29,083 nt of DNA, from assembly GCF_036703385.1 (NCBI RefSeq), contig NZ_DATNPA010000256.1, forward strand, positions 1 to 29,083. The letters run 5' to 3'. Below, piece by piece: positions 1-7,212 of the stretch. The stretch's first letter is position 1. The number at the start of each line of letters is the position of its first letter. The translations under genes and the position numbers were made by a program. The stretch comes from Allocoleopsis sp036703385. GTDB lineage: Bacteria > Cyanobacteriota > Cyanobacteriia > Cyanobacteriales > Coleofasciculaceae. A model generated the notes under the pieces. That model made no database searches. It saw only the letters and a program-made list of their open reading frames with translations, and was not told where the DNA came from.

Positions 1-414
1 CTGCTTAACTAGCGTATGCATCTGAACGTGACAAGCTTCTGGTGGAGAAGACGCCAGTTCTAATTCCAGAATGATCGTGGCTGCCGTTCGGTACAGGGTG
101 CCGTTAAAGGTTTTTTCGCCTCTGCAAACGCGAAGGGATGACTTGCTGAAACGACCAAAGTTCTCTAATGCTTGCTGAATGACTTCAAGTGATGCCGCAT
201 TCAGCAGTACCCCCAGCGGCTGACCCAGCAAATGTTGGGCTGAAATGCCGAGATAGTCCTGAGTATTGGCGCTGACTTGCAGGATGATTAGCTCAGGATC
301 GCTTAAGGCGAATAAAACACCATACGGCTGAATCGAACTTGCGAAGTGTACTGGTTCGAGGGCGACTTCGCTGAGATGGTCTTTTGGGGCGTTACTGGGT
401 TCAAACCCACTCAT
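1..414 (-). CDS. Phytochrome-family sensor protein, N-terminal PAS domain (partial)
   Basis: An open frame of 138 codons starts at the ATG at 414 and runs off the left edge of the window. The translation contains HFASSIQPYGVLFAL near residues 23-37, the hallmark opening of the phytochrome PAS_2 domain, followed by typical PAS-like sequence (VSANTQDYLGISAQHLLGQP). In this family the PAS domain precedes GAF and PHY domains and usually a histidine kinase or GGDEF output; those parts lie outside the window. No cysteine occurs before the PAS core (the first is near residue 98), so a bacteriophytochrome-style N-terminal chromophore cysteine is absent. Any bilin would need a GAF cysteine, which cannot be seen here. 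An in-frame stop lies 11 codons upstream of the ATG, so the start is well bounded, although a TTG seven codons upstream is possible. Confidence 0.8.
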   Translation of the reverse strand, partial: MSGFEPSNAPKDHLSEVALEPVHFASSIQPYGVLFALSDPELIILQVSANTQDYLGISAQHLLGQPLGVLLNAASLEVIQQALENFGRFSKSSLRVCRGEKTFNGTLYRTAATIILELELASSPPEACHVQMHTLVKQ

Positions 415-615
415 GGCGAGACGATGGAGAGGCAATTGATGATTTCATAACCAATTGAAACAGAGGATGCGACAGATCATAGATTGAAACCATTGCCTCC
501 AGAAGGCTGGTGCAATTCAAAATCCAAAATGGTATCAGTCCTTGTGACAGCACAAGGGCTTCTATATGCAGTGTATCGAAAAATTATTGCGATTAGTTAA
601 GCAACACTGAAAAAT

Positions 616-634
616 TCTAAAGAAAACATTAAAT
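616..634 (+). repeat. Direct repeat copy 1 (TCTAAAGAAAACATTAAAT)
   Basis: This 19-mer recurs 64 bases downstream at 680-698 with one substitution (C to T). A partial third copy, TCTAAAGAA, lies at 646-654. Repeats at this spacing in front of a gene are typical of regulator binding sites, but no regulator can be named. Confidence 0.6.
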
Positions 635-660
635 TGTTAAGCAAATCTAAAGAATGGATA

Positions 661-681
661 GATTCTCAGATACAGAGAATC
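661..681. repeat. Inverted repeat GATTCTC/GAGAATC
   Basis: A perfect 7-bp inverted repeat (661-667 and 675-681) with a 7-base spacer sits between the two direct repeats, about 45 bases upstream of the start codon at 725. It may be an operator or part of the 5' untranslated region. Confidence 0.5.
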
Positions 682-698
682 TAAAGAAAATATTAAAT
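680..698 (+). repeat. Direct repeat copy 2 (TCTAAAGAAAATATTAAAT)
   Basis: The second copy of the 19-mer at 616-634, with 18 of 19 bases identical. It ends 26 bases before the start codon of the small gene at 725. Confidence 0.6.
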
Positions 699-724
699 AC
701 ACCACTTGATCAGGAGTATGGGCA

Positions 725-1039
725 ATGGTGATTACCTCCTCAATGCTGCGTTTGACATGGGCTGTTATTGAAGAAACTTCGATTAATGACCTGTTGACTC
801 TCTCAGATACGATGTTGATCAAGCTGCTCTTGCAGCAAGTCGCTCAAAAGATTTTGCTGAGTGGCGAAGAGGTTTGCGCTTTGTATAGCTACCTCGGCTC
901 AAAAGTGTCCTTGATCCGCGACATCGCTGAATCCCGTCTTACTCAAGAAACCAGGCTGCTGGGGAGCGGCTTCATCGTCAAGCAACCCTGTTTATTTCCA
1001 TCCCTAGAGTCAGCAGAAACATTGGGAAAACCAGCATGA
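725..1039 (+). CDS. Small protein of unknown function (104 aa)
   Basis: An intact 104-codon frame with a good ribosome-binding site (AGGAG at 712-716, 8 bases before the ATG). The protein has no signal peptide and no convincing membrane span. Its central part (about residues 8-70) looks helical and amphipathic, with the segments WAVIEETSINDLLTLSD, LLLQQVAQKILLSGEE and VSLIRDIAES. It resembles small hypothetical proteins I associate with filamentous cyanobacteria, but I cannot assign a function. The C-terminal 25 residues are less regular. It stands alone, divergent from a phytochrome-like sensor, behind a repeat-bearing promoter region. Its stop codon overlaps an ATG (ATGA at 1036-1039) that opens only a 20-codon frame. 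Confidence 0.6.
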   Translation: MVITSSMLRLTWAVIEETSINDLLTLSDTMLIKLLLQQVAQKILLSGEEVCALYSYLGSKVSLIRDIAESRLTQETRLLGSGFIVKQPCLFPSLESAETLGKPA

Positions 1040-1354
1040 ACATTGACCCGTTTCAACCATCCAACGCCTGCCATCTAGATGAAATTCTTTCCAGCTAGCC
1101 AAACAACTGGAACGAACTCCAATTCTTAAGAAGTGTTTACGAAGGCGATCGCCGCATCGCTCCTTTGATGATGTGGAAACGTTTCACAATTGATCAGCAT
1201 CGATTAGTCAAATTAGTGAATAATCAGTGACAATGCCATGACTAATGACCCCATAAATGAGCGAACTGTTACAGTTCTTGACAGAGTCGCTAGCCTTGCA
1301 CAACCTCGGTGATAGCATTCCCTAGATGCTCTATGTCACATTGAGAAAATAACT
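1040..1354. other. Intergenic region upstream of psaD
   Basis: This stretch of about 315 bases holds the psaD promoter region, a HIP1 octamer (1145-1152) and a short frame of 20 codons starting at 1036 that I do not consider a gene. No RNA gene is visible. Confidence 0.55.
1268..1283 (+). promoter_or_regulatory. HLR1-like element (putative RpaB site) upstream of psaD
   Basis: GTTACA at 1268-1273 and TTGACA at 1278-1283 form a direct hexamer repeat with a 4-base spacer. This is close to the cyanobacterial HLR1 pattern bound by the response regulator RpaB, which controls high-light responsive photosystem I genes. The second half-site deviates at one position and the flanking bases do not fit perfectly. 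TTGACA could alternatively be a -35 box. The assignment rests on pattern and on known psa gene regulation. Confidence 0.35.
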
Positions 1355-1780
1355 ATGGCAGAAGAACTTACTGGACAAGCTCCCATTTTTGGCGGCGGCA
1401 CCGGCGGCTTGCTGACCAAGGCTCAAGTTGAAGAAAAATATGCCATTACCTGGACTAGCCCCAAAAAGCAAGTCTTTGAATTGCCGACCGGTGGCGCAGC
1501 GGTGATGAACGAAGGCGACAACTTGCTGTACCTTGCTCGCAAGGAGTACTGCATTGCTTTAGGCGGTCAGCAACTGCGGGCAAAATTCAAAATCAACAAC
1601 TATAAGATTTACCGGGTTTTTCCCAGCGGTGAAATCCAGTATCTCCATCCGGCAGATGGTGTCTTCCCCGAAAAGGTCAACAAAGGGCGTCCCTATGTCG
1701 GTAAGAATGACCGCAATATTGGTAGCAATCCAGAACCCGCTACGCTCAAGTTCAGTAGCAAAAAACCATACGAGGTGTAA
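1355..1780 (+). CDS. psaD: Photosystem I reaction centre subunit II (PsaD)
   Basis: A complete 141-residue PsaD, the usual cyanobacterial length. PsaD is a peripheral stromal/cytoplasmic-side subunit that helps dock ferredoxin and stabilises PsaC and PsaE on photosystem I. The sequence shows the expected N-terminus (MAEELTGQAPIFGGGTGGLL), the WTSPKKQVFELPTGGAA segment, the ARKEYCIALGGQQLR core and the basic region YRVFPSGEIQYLHPADGVFP. There is no signal peptide, as expected. The start is fixed by family length; the upstream Shine-Dalgarno is weak. An HLR1-like repeat upstream fits light regulation. It is followed on the same strand by trpE, an arrangement also known from Synechocystis, though a repeat-rich gap of about 200 bases separates them here. 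Confidence 0.98.
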   Translation: MAEELTGQAPIFGGGTGGLLTKAQVEEKYAITWTSPKKQVFELPTGGAAVMNEGDNLLYLARKEYCIALGGQQLRAKFKINNYKIYRVFPSGEIQYLHPADGVFPEKVNKGRPYVGKNDRNIGSNPEPATLKFSSKKPYEV

Positions 1781-1786
1781 TTAGTC

Positions 1787-1878
1787 GGTTGCAGGTTAGG
1801 AGGTTGCAGGTTATAGGTTAGAAAGTTGCAGGTTGAAGGGTTAGAAGGTTAGCAGGTTACAGTTTACAGGTTATAACT
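1787..1878 (+). repeat. Short tandem repeat block, GGTTGCA/AGGTTAG type
   Basis: Degenerate 7-8 base units (GGTTGCA, GGTTAGG, AGGTTGC, AGGTTAT, AGGTTAG, AGGTTGA and variants) fill this stretch after the psaD stop codon. The block is purine-rich on the plus strand. Short tandemly repeated heptamers are typical of filamentous cyanobacterial genomes. Confidence 0.75.
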
Positions 1879-1907
1879 TCCCACCAAAGCTGCACCTCGC
1901 TGTACTA

Positions 1908-1970
1908 ACAACCTTTCAACCTTCAACCTGACAACCTATCAACTCTTCAACCTTCCAACCTGACAAGCTT
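1908..1970 (-). repeat. Inverted partner of the GGTTGCA repeat block
   Basis: Units such as CAACCTT, CAACCTGA and CAACCTATC are the reverse complement of the block at 1787-1878. The two blocks together can form a long imperfect hairpin across a spacer of about 30 bases between psaD and trpE. Confidence 0.7.
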
Positions 1971-1985
1971 CTATTCGGAAAAAGA

Positions 1986-3542
1986 ATGATTCTCCCGGAT
2001 TTCTCACAGTTTGTAGTACTGGCTAAACAGGGTAATTTTGTGCCGGTTTACCAGGAGTGGGTAGCAGATTTAGAAACGCCCGTGTCCGCATGGTATAAGG
2101 TGTGTGCGGGTCAGCCTTACAGTTTTCTGCTGGAATCGGTAGAAGGTGGGGAGAATATAGGACGATACAGTTTCTTAGGCTGTGACCCTTTATGGGTATT
2201 GGAAGCGAGAGGTGATGAGTCCAGCGCCCATGCACCTATGGCGTACCGCACAACTCAGACGCATCGCGATGCCTCGGTTCAGGTGTTTGAGGGTGACCCA
2301 TTTGAGACTTTAGCCAATTGCCTAAAACCTTATAAGCCCGTTAAGTTACCTCAACTCCCGCCCGGAATTGGCGGTTTGTTCGGTTTTTGGGGTTATGAAC
2401 TGATTCGCGCTTGTGAACCGCGTGTCCCAGTTTATCCTGCAAAGGAAGGAGACTTACCTGATGGACTGTGGATGCAGGTGGATAACCTGATTATTTTCGA
2501 TCAGGTCAAGCGAAAGATTTGGGCGATCGCATACGCGGATTTACGGGATGCTAATGTTGATTTAGAGCAGGCGTATCAACAAGCGTGCGATCGCGTGCGT
2601 GCCCTGGTGAGCAAACTTCAACTTCCCCTCAATGCGGCAGACACGATATTAGAATGGACACCCCCAGCTAGTACGACTCAGGAACTGTCCTATACAAGCA
2701 ACACAGAACCCTCGCAGTTCTGCGCGAATGTCCAAAAAGCCAAAGAGTACATCAAAGCAGGGGATATCTTTCAGGTTGTCCTCTCCCAGCGCCTCTCGGC
2801 AGAGTACAGCGGCGACTCCTTTGCACTGTACCGCTCTCTGCGACTGATTAATCCTTCCCCTTACATGGCCTATTTCAACTTCGGGGATTGGCAAATCATT
2901 GGTTCTAGCCCAGAAGTGATGGTGAAGGCCACCCAGTCACCCCAAGGGAGAAGCATTGCAACCCTGCGACCCATTGCCGGAACTCGACGCCGGGGTCAGA
3001 CACATCAAGAAGATGAAGCCCTAGCACAAGAATTGCTGCAAGACCCTAAAGAAATTGCCGAGCACGTCATGCTGGTTGACCTCGGTCGTAATGATTTGGG
3101 TCGTGCCTGTAAGAAAGGTACGGTAAAAGTTGATGAATTAATGCTGATCGAGCGCTACTCCCATGTTATGCACATTGTCAGCAATGTGGTGGGCGAACTC
3201 GATGAGGAGAAAACGGCTTGGGATTTGCTCAAAGCGTGTTTCCCGGCGGGGACTGTCAGCGGAGCTCCCAAGATTCGGGCGATGGAAATTATCCACGAAC
3301 TCGAACCCGAACGGCGTGGCCCTTACTCCGGTGCCTATGGCTACTACGATTTTGAGGGACAACTCAATAGTGCGATCGCAATTCGCACGATGGTCGTTCG
3401 CCCCACCGATTCAGGCCAGCATATCGTATCTGTTCAAGCCGGTGCTGGTTTAGTGGCAGATTCCGAGCCAGAGAAAGAATACGAAGAAACCCTCAACAAA
3501 GCAAGGGGACTACTAGAGGCAATTCGCTGTCTACGGATGTAG
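1986..3542 (+). CDS. trpE: Anthranilate synthase component I (TrpE)
   Basis: A full-length 518-residue TrpE, which converts chorismate and ammonia (from the TrpG glutamine amidotransferase) to anthranilate, the first step of tryptophan synthesis. The N-terminal domain carries the LLES motif (residues 48-51) of the tryptophan feedback site, followed by IGRYSFLG. The C-terminal chorismate-binding domain shows IKAGDIFQVVLSQR, PYMAYFNFGDWQIIGSSPE, IAGTRRRG, HVMLVDLGRNDLGR, FPAGTVSGAPKIRAMEII and the YSGAYGYYDFEGQLNSAIAIRT stretch that ends in QAGAGLVADSEPEKEYEET. No TrpG fusion is present. The start at 1986 matches the family N-terminus; AAAGA just upstream is a weak ribosome site. It lies downstream of psaD on the same strand but across an unstable-looking repeat block, so co-transcription is uncertain. 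Confidence 0.96.
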   Translation: MILPDFSQFVVLAKQGNFVPVYQEWVADLETPVSAWYKVCAGQPYSFLLESVEGGENIGRYSFLGCDPLWVLEARGDESSAHAPMAYRTTQTHRDASVQVFEGDPFETLANCLKPYKPVKLPQLPPGIGGLFGFWGYELIRACEPRVPVYPAKEGDLPDGLWMQVDNLIIFDQVKRKIWAIAYADLRDANVDLEQAYQQACDRVRALVSKLQLPLNAADTILEWTPPASTTQELSYTSNTEPSQFCANVQKAKEYIKAGDIFQVVLSQRLSAEYSGDSFALYRSLRLINPSPYMAYFNFGDWQIIGSSPEVMVKATQSPQGRSIATLRPIAGTRRRGQTHQEDEALAQELLQDPKEIAEHVMLVDLGRNDLGRACKKGTVKVDELMLIERYSHVMHIVSNVVGELDEEKTAWDLLKACFPAGTVSGAPKIRAMEIIHELEPERRGPYSGAYGYYDFEGQLNSAIAIRTMVVRPTDSGQHIVSVQAGAGLVADSEPEKEYEETLNKARGLLEAIRCLRM

Positions 3543-3555
3543 GGAGTAGGGAGTG
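3542..3555 (+). repeat. Heptamer repeat (GGGAGTA)
   Basis: Two consecutive heptamers, GGGAGTA and GGGAGTG, directly at the trpE stop codon. The reverse complement TACTCCC recurs in tandem at 5141-5161 and 5221-5241. Confidence 0.6.
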
Positions 3556-3867
3556 GAGGAAAAAGATTTTCATGCTTTCGTTGTGTACTTCCGTTCATGG
3601 AAGTCTCTTGCATAAATCAGAGAAAACCCTCCCCAACCCTCCCCGAAACTCCAGAGAGAGCAAGATTTCTTTCCCATGAAATAAATGTCTTAGTCCTTAT
3701 TCCCAATCTCTGGAAAGGGGTAACTGTTGTTTGGGAAAATAGCACTATTAGAAGACTTGCATAAATTGCCAACAGCCAACCGATAAGTACAATAGCTACG
3801 TAGCCAACTCCCAGCTCCCATCCCGACGTTAAAGGTTCTTCTACTCAATTGAAACAACGCTGGCTCT
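3543..3867. other. Intergenic region between trpE and a glycosyltransferase
   Basis: About 325 bases without a supportable gene. It holds the heptamer repeat at its left edge, a 6-bp inverted repeat (ACTTCC at 3587-3592, GGAAGT at 3599-3604) that is too weak to call a terminator, and a C-rich tract (3628-3650). An 84-codon minus-strand frame at 3690-3944 overlaps the next gene's start and looks spurious. Confidence 0.55.
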
Positions 3868-5076
3868 ATGCGCATTTTATTTTTGCATTCCAACTTTCCA
3901 GCCCAGTTTCGGCACCTCGCTGTCGCCTTAGCCCAAGACTCCAATCATAAAGTTGTCTTCGGAACAACTCGCAAGGAAGGGACGCTCCCCGGTGTCTATA
4001 AAGCTATCTATACTCCCTCCCGCGAAGCTCACCCCCAAACTCATCACTATGTGCGAACTTTGGAAAATGCGGTGCTTCAGGGTCAAGCGGTTTATCGTCT
4101 AGCTGACCAACTCAAGGCTCAAAGCTTTATCCCAGATGTGGTCTATGCTCATTCCGGTTGGGGGCCAAGTTTATTTATAAAAGATATCTTCCCAAAAGCT
4201 AAGCTTCTTTGCTATTTCGAGTGGTTTTACCATGCTCATGGGTCGGATGCCGACTTTGACCCAGGTGAACCCCTGACGGCTGATGATGAAGCTCGAATTC
4301 GTATCAAGAATGCTCCCATATTAATCGATCTCTATAGTTGCGATCGCGGACTTTCTCCTACCTATTGGCAACGGCAGCAATTCCCACCCGAATACCACAG
4401 CAAAATTAAGGTTCACCATGATGGTGTTGATACTCAATTCTTCCAGCCCCAACCAGGCGCAAAGTTATTCCTACCCCGGATTAATCTAGACCTGCGAGAA
4501 GTCCCTGAAATCGTGACCTATGTGGCACGGGGAATGGAACCCTATCGAGGTTTTCCACAATTAATTGAGACCGTAGCATTGCTGCAAAAGCGACGTCCTC
4601 AGTGCCATGTCGTCATTGTGGGAGAAAACCGCGTGGCTTATGGCAAGACGCTGCCCGACGGTAAAACATACAAAGATTTCATGCTAGAAAAAGTCCCTCT
4701 CGACCTCAACCGAGTCCACTTTACAGGGTTGCTCCCTTACCCTGAATACTTGCAAGTTCTCCAAGCGAGTTCAGCCCATCTTTATCTAACTCGTCCTTTT
4801 GTTTTGTCCTGGTCAATGCTAGAAGCACTATCCGCTGGTTGCTTGGTGGTGGGTTCTAATACCGCACCCGTGATGGAAATGATTCAAGATGGCGTGAATG
4901 GCTTATTGGTGGACTTTTTCGACACGCAAAAAATTTGCGATCGCATTGAGGAAGCTCTTGACAATCCTACCCAGATGGCTCCAATTCGTGCTGAAGCAAG
5001 AGAAACAATTTTGGAGCGTTACGACCTAGCGCAATTACTCCCGCAGCACTTGCAGTGGATACAGGAGGTTGTTTAG
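3868..5076 (+). CDS. Glycosyltransferase, GT4-like (GT-B fold)
   Basis: A 402-residue protein with the architecture of a family 1/4 glycosyltransferase. The N-terminal half opens with MRILFLHSNFPAQFRHLA, a GT-B donor/acceptor domain start. The C-terminal half carries the Glycos_transf_1 features: VTYVARGMEPYRGFPQLIE, CHVVIVGENR, VHFTGLLPYPEYL and LEALSAGCLVVGSNTAPV near the nucleotide-sugar site. It has no signal peptide or membrane span and should act in the cytoplasm, adding sugar to a polysaccharide, lipid or small-molecule acceptor that cannot be identified from sequence. The ATG at 3868 fits the domain start exactly, although no clear ribosome site precedes it. A second GT4-like gene follows on the same strand after about 200 bases of repeat-rich sequence, suggesting a shared pathway. 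Confidence 0.88.
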   Translation: MRILFLHSNFPAQFRHLAVALAQDSNHKVVFGTTRKEGTLPGVYKAIYTPSREAHPQTHHYVRTLENAVLQGQAVYRLADQLKAQSFIPDVVYAHSGWGPSLFIKDIFPKAKLLCYFEWFYHAHGSDADFDPGEPLTADDEARIRIKNAPILIDLYSCDRGLSPTYWQRQQFPPEYHSKIKVHHDGVDTQFFQPQPGAKLFLPRINLDLREVPEIVTYVARGMEPYRGFPQLIETVALLQKRRPQCHVVIVGENRVAYGKTLPDGKTYKDFMLEKVPLDLNRVHFTGLLPYPEYLQVLQASSAHLYLTRPFVLSWSMLEALSAGCLVVGSNTAPVMEMIQDGVNGLLVDFFDTQKICDRIEEALDNPTQMAPIRAEARETILERYDLAQLLPQHLQWIQEVV

Positions 5077-5111
5077 AAGTCAACAACTTTGCCCACTCTC
5101 TTGACCAAAAA

Positions 5112-5132
5112 GGGAATCGGGAATCGGGAATT
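5112..5132 (+). repeat. Heptamer repeat GGGAATC x3
   Basis: Three consecutive heptamers: GGGAATC, GGGAATC and GGGAATT. They sit in the gap between the two glycosyltransferase genes. Confidence 0.7.
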
Positions 5133-5140
5133 GTTTGTTC

Positions 5141-5161
5141 TACTCCCTACTCCCTACTCCC
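5141..5161 (-). repeat. Heptamer repeat TACTCCC x3
   Basis: Three perfect tandem TACTCCC units, the reverse complement of the GGGAGTA units at 3542. They are partly complementary to the GGGAATC block just upstream, so a weak hairpin is possible. Confidence 0.75.
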
Positions 5162-5220
5162 TACTAGGCGAGTGGCTCACAGCGCAGGTGGGGTAAAAAT
5201 CCCCTTACTGTTATCTACCC

Positions 5221-5249
5221 TACTCCCCATTCCCTACTCCCTACTTCCC
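5221..5249 (-). repeat. Second TACTCCC heptamer block
   Basis: TACTCCC, CATTCCC, TACTCCC and TACTTCCC follow one another, ending about 25 bases before the next start codon. A 74-codon open frame crossing this gap is repeat-encoded and not a gene. Confidence 0.65.
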
Positions 5250-5275
5250 TTTAAGTGGTTTCTCGGAGGAAGATC

Positions 5276-6952
5276 ATGAAAACCGCAGCCATTCTTTATC
5301 AGCCAGAAGGATTCGATACTGGCGGTCAGCGCTTGATGGGTCGTCAAGCCGCAGGAGAGGGATTCCTCAAAGCCCTAGCGCGTCATGGCACGGCAGCGTC
5401 TTTATATTGTTGTACCAAGGAGAAGACAGCCTTTGAAGACTTTGCTCAACGGGTTCGTCCTTGGCTATCGGACTCGCGCCAAATTCGCTGGCTTCCGGCG
5501 GGTAATCCCTTAGCTCTGGCAGAAGCGGGTACTCTCTACAGACCCGACCCCCTAATTAACGAACTGGCTTGGCAACGGCGCTTCGCCAATCAACAGGCAT
5601 ACAGTCTCTGCGGCGTCACCCATACCCTGGCGAGTAAAGGTGCAATGGCGGGTATTGGTGATTTGCTAATAGCTCCCATCCAGCCTTGGGATGCCATCAT
5701 CTGCACCTCTAGTGCTGTCAAAATCATGGTGGAACGGCTCCTAGGGACTTGGGCAGAGTACCTCGCTCAGCGCCTGGGTGCTAAGCCTGCAATTCAGTTC
5801 AAGCTGCCAGTAATTCCGCTAGGCGTCGATTGTGAGGCATTCTCCCAAGGTCAGATAGCCCAAGAAACCCGGAGTCAACTGCGCCAAAAACTGGGAATTG
5901 GCTCGGATGACCTCGTGGTCTTGTTCGTCGGTCGGCTGATCTTCCATGCCAAAGCCCATCCAGTCCCTATGTATCTTGCCTTAGAACGGGCAGCCCAAGC
6001 AACGAATGTCAAGGTACATCTGATTCAAGCTGGCTGGTTTGAAGACCAGCAACAGGAACTAGCCTTTAAAAACACGGCTTCTGCTTTTAGCCCTACCGTT
6101 AACCATCTTTTTGTGGATGGACGGCAACCACAGATTCGCCAAGATATTTGGTCTGTCGCGGATATCTTTATCTCCCTAGCAGACAATATCCAGGAAACCT
6201 TCGGGCTAACTCCAGTTGAAGCAATGGCGGCAGGATTACCTGTAGTTGTGGCAGATTGGGACGGCTATAAGGACACGGTACGCCACGAATTGGATGGTTT
6301 TCGCGTTCCCACCTTGATGCCCCCTGCCGGGTGTGGTTTGGATTTTGCGGCAAATTACCACGATGACAGTCTAAACTACAGCACCTATGTGGGTCACATC
6401 AGTCTGATGACGGCAGTAGACGTTGATGCTTGTACCGAAGCGCTAACCGTCTTGTTTACCCAGCCAGAAGTGCGTCAACGTATGGGAGAAAATGGTCGCG
6501 TCCGTGCGCGTGGAATCTATGATTGGTCAGTTGTCATTCGGGCTTATGAAACCCTTTGGCAAGAATTAGCAGAACTACGGACAAAAGCAACAACATCAGC
6601 GCCTGTGGCTCCAGGAAAACCGCCCTATCCCCTCTGTAACGACCCCTTTCATTTGTTAGCTCACTATCCTACCCAGAGTTTGGGACAGGATGTGGTTTTG
6701 GGTCTCGGTTCGATGGCAGCACCTGAAAAGCTACAGGCACTCCGCAGCACTTGGATGACGAACTTTGGGGCAGACAAGCGATCGCCAACTGCGATGATCG
6801 ATCAGGTACTAGAAGCGATCGCTCAAGAAGGCTCTCTAAAAGTAGCAGACATTTTACAGCGCTTTGCTGGCTCTGAACTGGGTGCTGTCGTCTATCTATC
6901 CCGAACTTTGGTATATCTGCTCAAGTTTGATGTGCTGCGGCAAGTCCGCTGA
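5276..6952 (+). CDS. Glycosyltransferase, GT4-like, with C-terminal extension
   Basis: A 558-residue protein. The start at 5276 is chosen because GGAGGAAG (5265-5272) lies a few bases upstream, whereas the in-frame start at 5255 has no such site and only adds seven residues. Residues about 200-430 form the Glycos_transf_1 domain: VVLFVGRLIFHAKAHP, KVHLIQAGWF, VADIFISLADNIQETFGLTP and EAMAAGLPVVVADWDGYKD, with the E-x7-E-like nucleotide-sugar motif region. About 130 further residues after the domain are unlike a standard GT4 and end in a helical segment. No signal peptide is visible. The acceptor is unknown. Its position directly after another GT4-like gene suggests cooperation in building the same glycan, but the gap of about 200 bases makes an operon uncertain. 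Confidence 0.85.
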   Translation: MKTAAILYQPEGFDTGGQRLMGRQAAGEGFLKALARHGTAASLYCCTKEKTAFEDFAQRVRPWLSDSRQIRWLPAGNPLALAEAGTLYRPDPLINELAWQRRFANQQAYSLCGVTHTLASKGAMAGIGDLLIAPIQPWDAIICTSSAVKIMVERLLGTWAEYLAQRLGAKPAIQFKLPVIPLGVDCEAFSQGQIAQETRSQLRQKLGIGSDDLVVLFVGRLIFHAKAHPVPMYLALERAAQATNVKVHLIQAGWFEDQQQELAFKNTASAFSPTVNHLFVDGRQPQIRQDIWSVADIFISLADNIQETFGLTPVEAMAAGLPVVVADWDGYKDTVRHELDGFRVPTLMPPAGCGLDFAANYHDDSLNYSTYVGHISLMTAVDVDACTEALTVLFTQPEVRQRMGENGRVRARGIYDWSVVIRAYETLWQELAELRTKATTSAPVAPGKPPYPLCNDPFHLLAHYPTQSLGQDVVLGLGSMAAPEKLQALRSTWMTNFGADKRSPTAMIDQVLEAIAQEGSLKVADILQRFAGSELGAVVYLSRTLVYLLKFDVLRQVR

Positions 6953-7010
6953 ACTAGGCGTATGTAATACCATTTCGTTTTTAAGGCGCTACAGATAGAT
7001 CCCCCCAACC

Positions 7011-7025
7011 CCCCTTAAAAAGGGG
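7011..7025. repeat. CCCC-TTAAAAA-GGGG hairpin repeat
   Basis: A palindromic unit within a C-rich run (7001-7014), of a type dispersed in many cyanobacterial genomes. It lies between two convergent genes and could serve as a weak terminator. The surrounding gap 6953-7212 holds nothing else I can support. Confidence 0.5.
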
Positions 7026-7212
7026 AGAGCAAGAAAAGTATTTATAGCAAACATTTAGAGAATTGGTATAGCTAACTCGAATGGGAGAGTTCTACTCTCA
7101 TTTCCCCTCTCCCCCTCCTCTTTGGCTCAGAGATCGCGTACTCTATGCTCTGCGAACTCTTCGCCTGGAGTGGTTCATATCATAAAAGAGGGAAATTAAC
7201 CCAGAGGTTGTG

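Larger units (their letters stand above)
415..724. other. Divergent intergenic region with direct repeats
   Basis: This gap of about 310 bases separates the phytochrome-like gene (-) from the small gene at 725 (+). It is AT-rich toward its right half and carries two near-identical 19-mers and a 7-bp inverted repeat, annotated separately. I see no RNA gene and no convincing coding frame; a 61-codon minus-strand frame starting inside the gene at 725 looks like chance. Confidence 0.6.

Noticed and set aside
1787..1970. CRISPR array between psaD and trpE
   Set aside because: Units are 7-8 bases, degenerate and contiguous, with no spacers; no cas gene is present.
3690..3944. An 84-codon minus-strand frame after trpE
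   Set aside because: It overlaps the start of a clear glycosyltransferase on the other strand and has no recognisable features.
5055..5279. A 74-codon plus-strand frame between the glycosyltransferases
   Set aside because: It is mostly translated heptamer repeats (SLLPT, PYSLLP) and overlaps both genes' ends.
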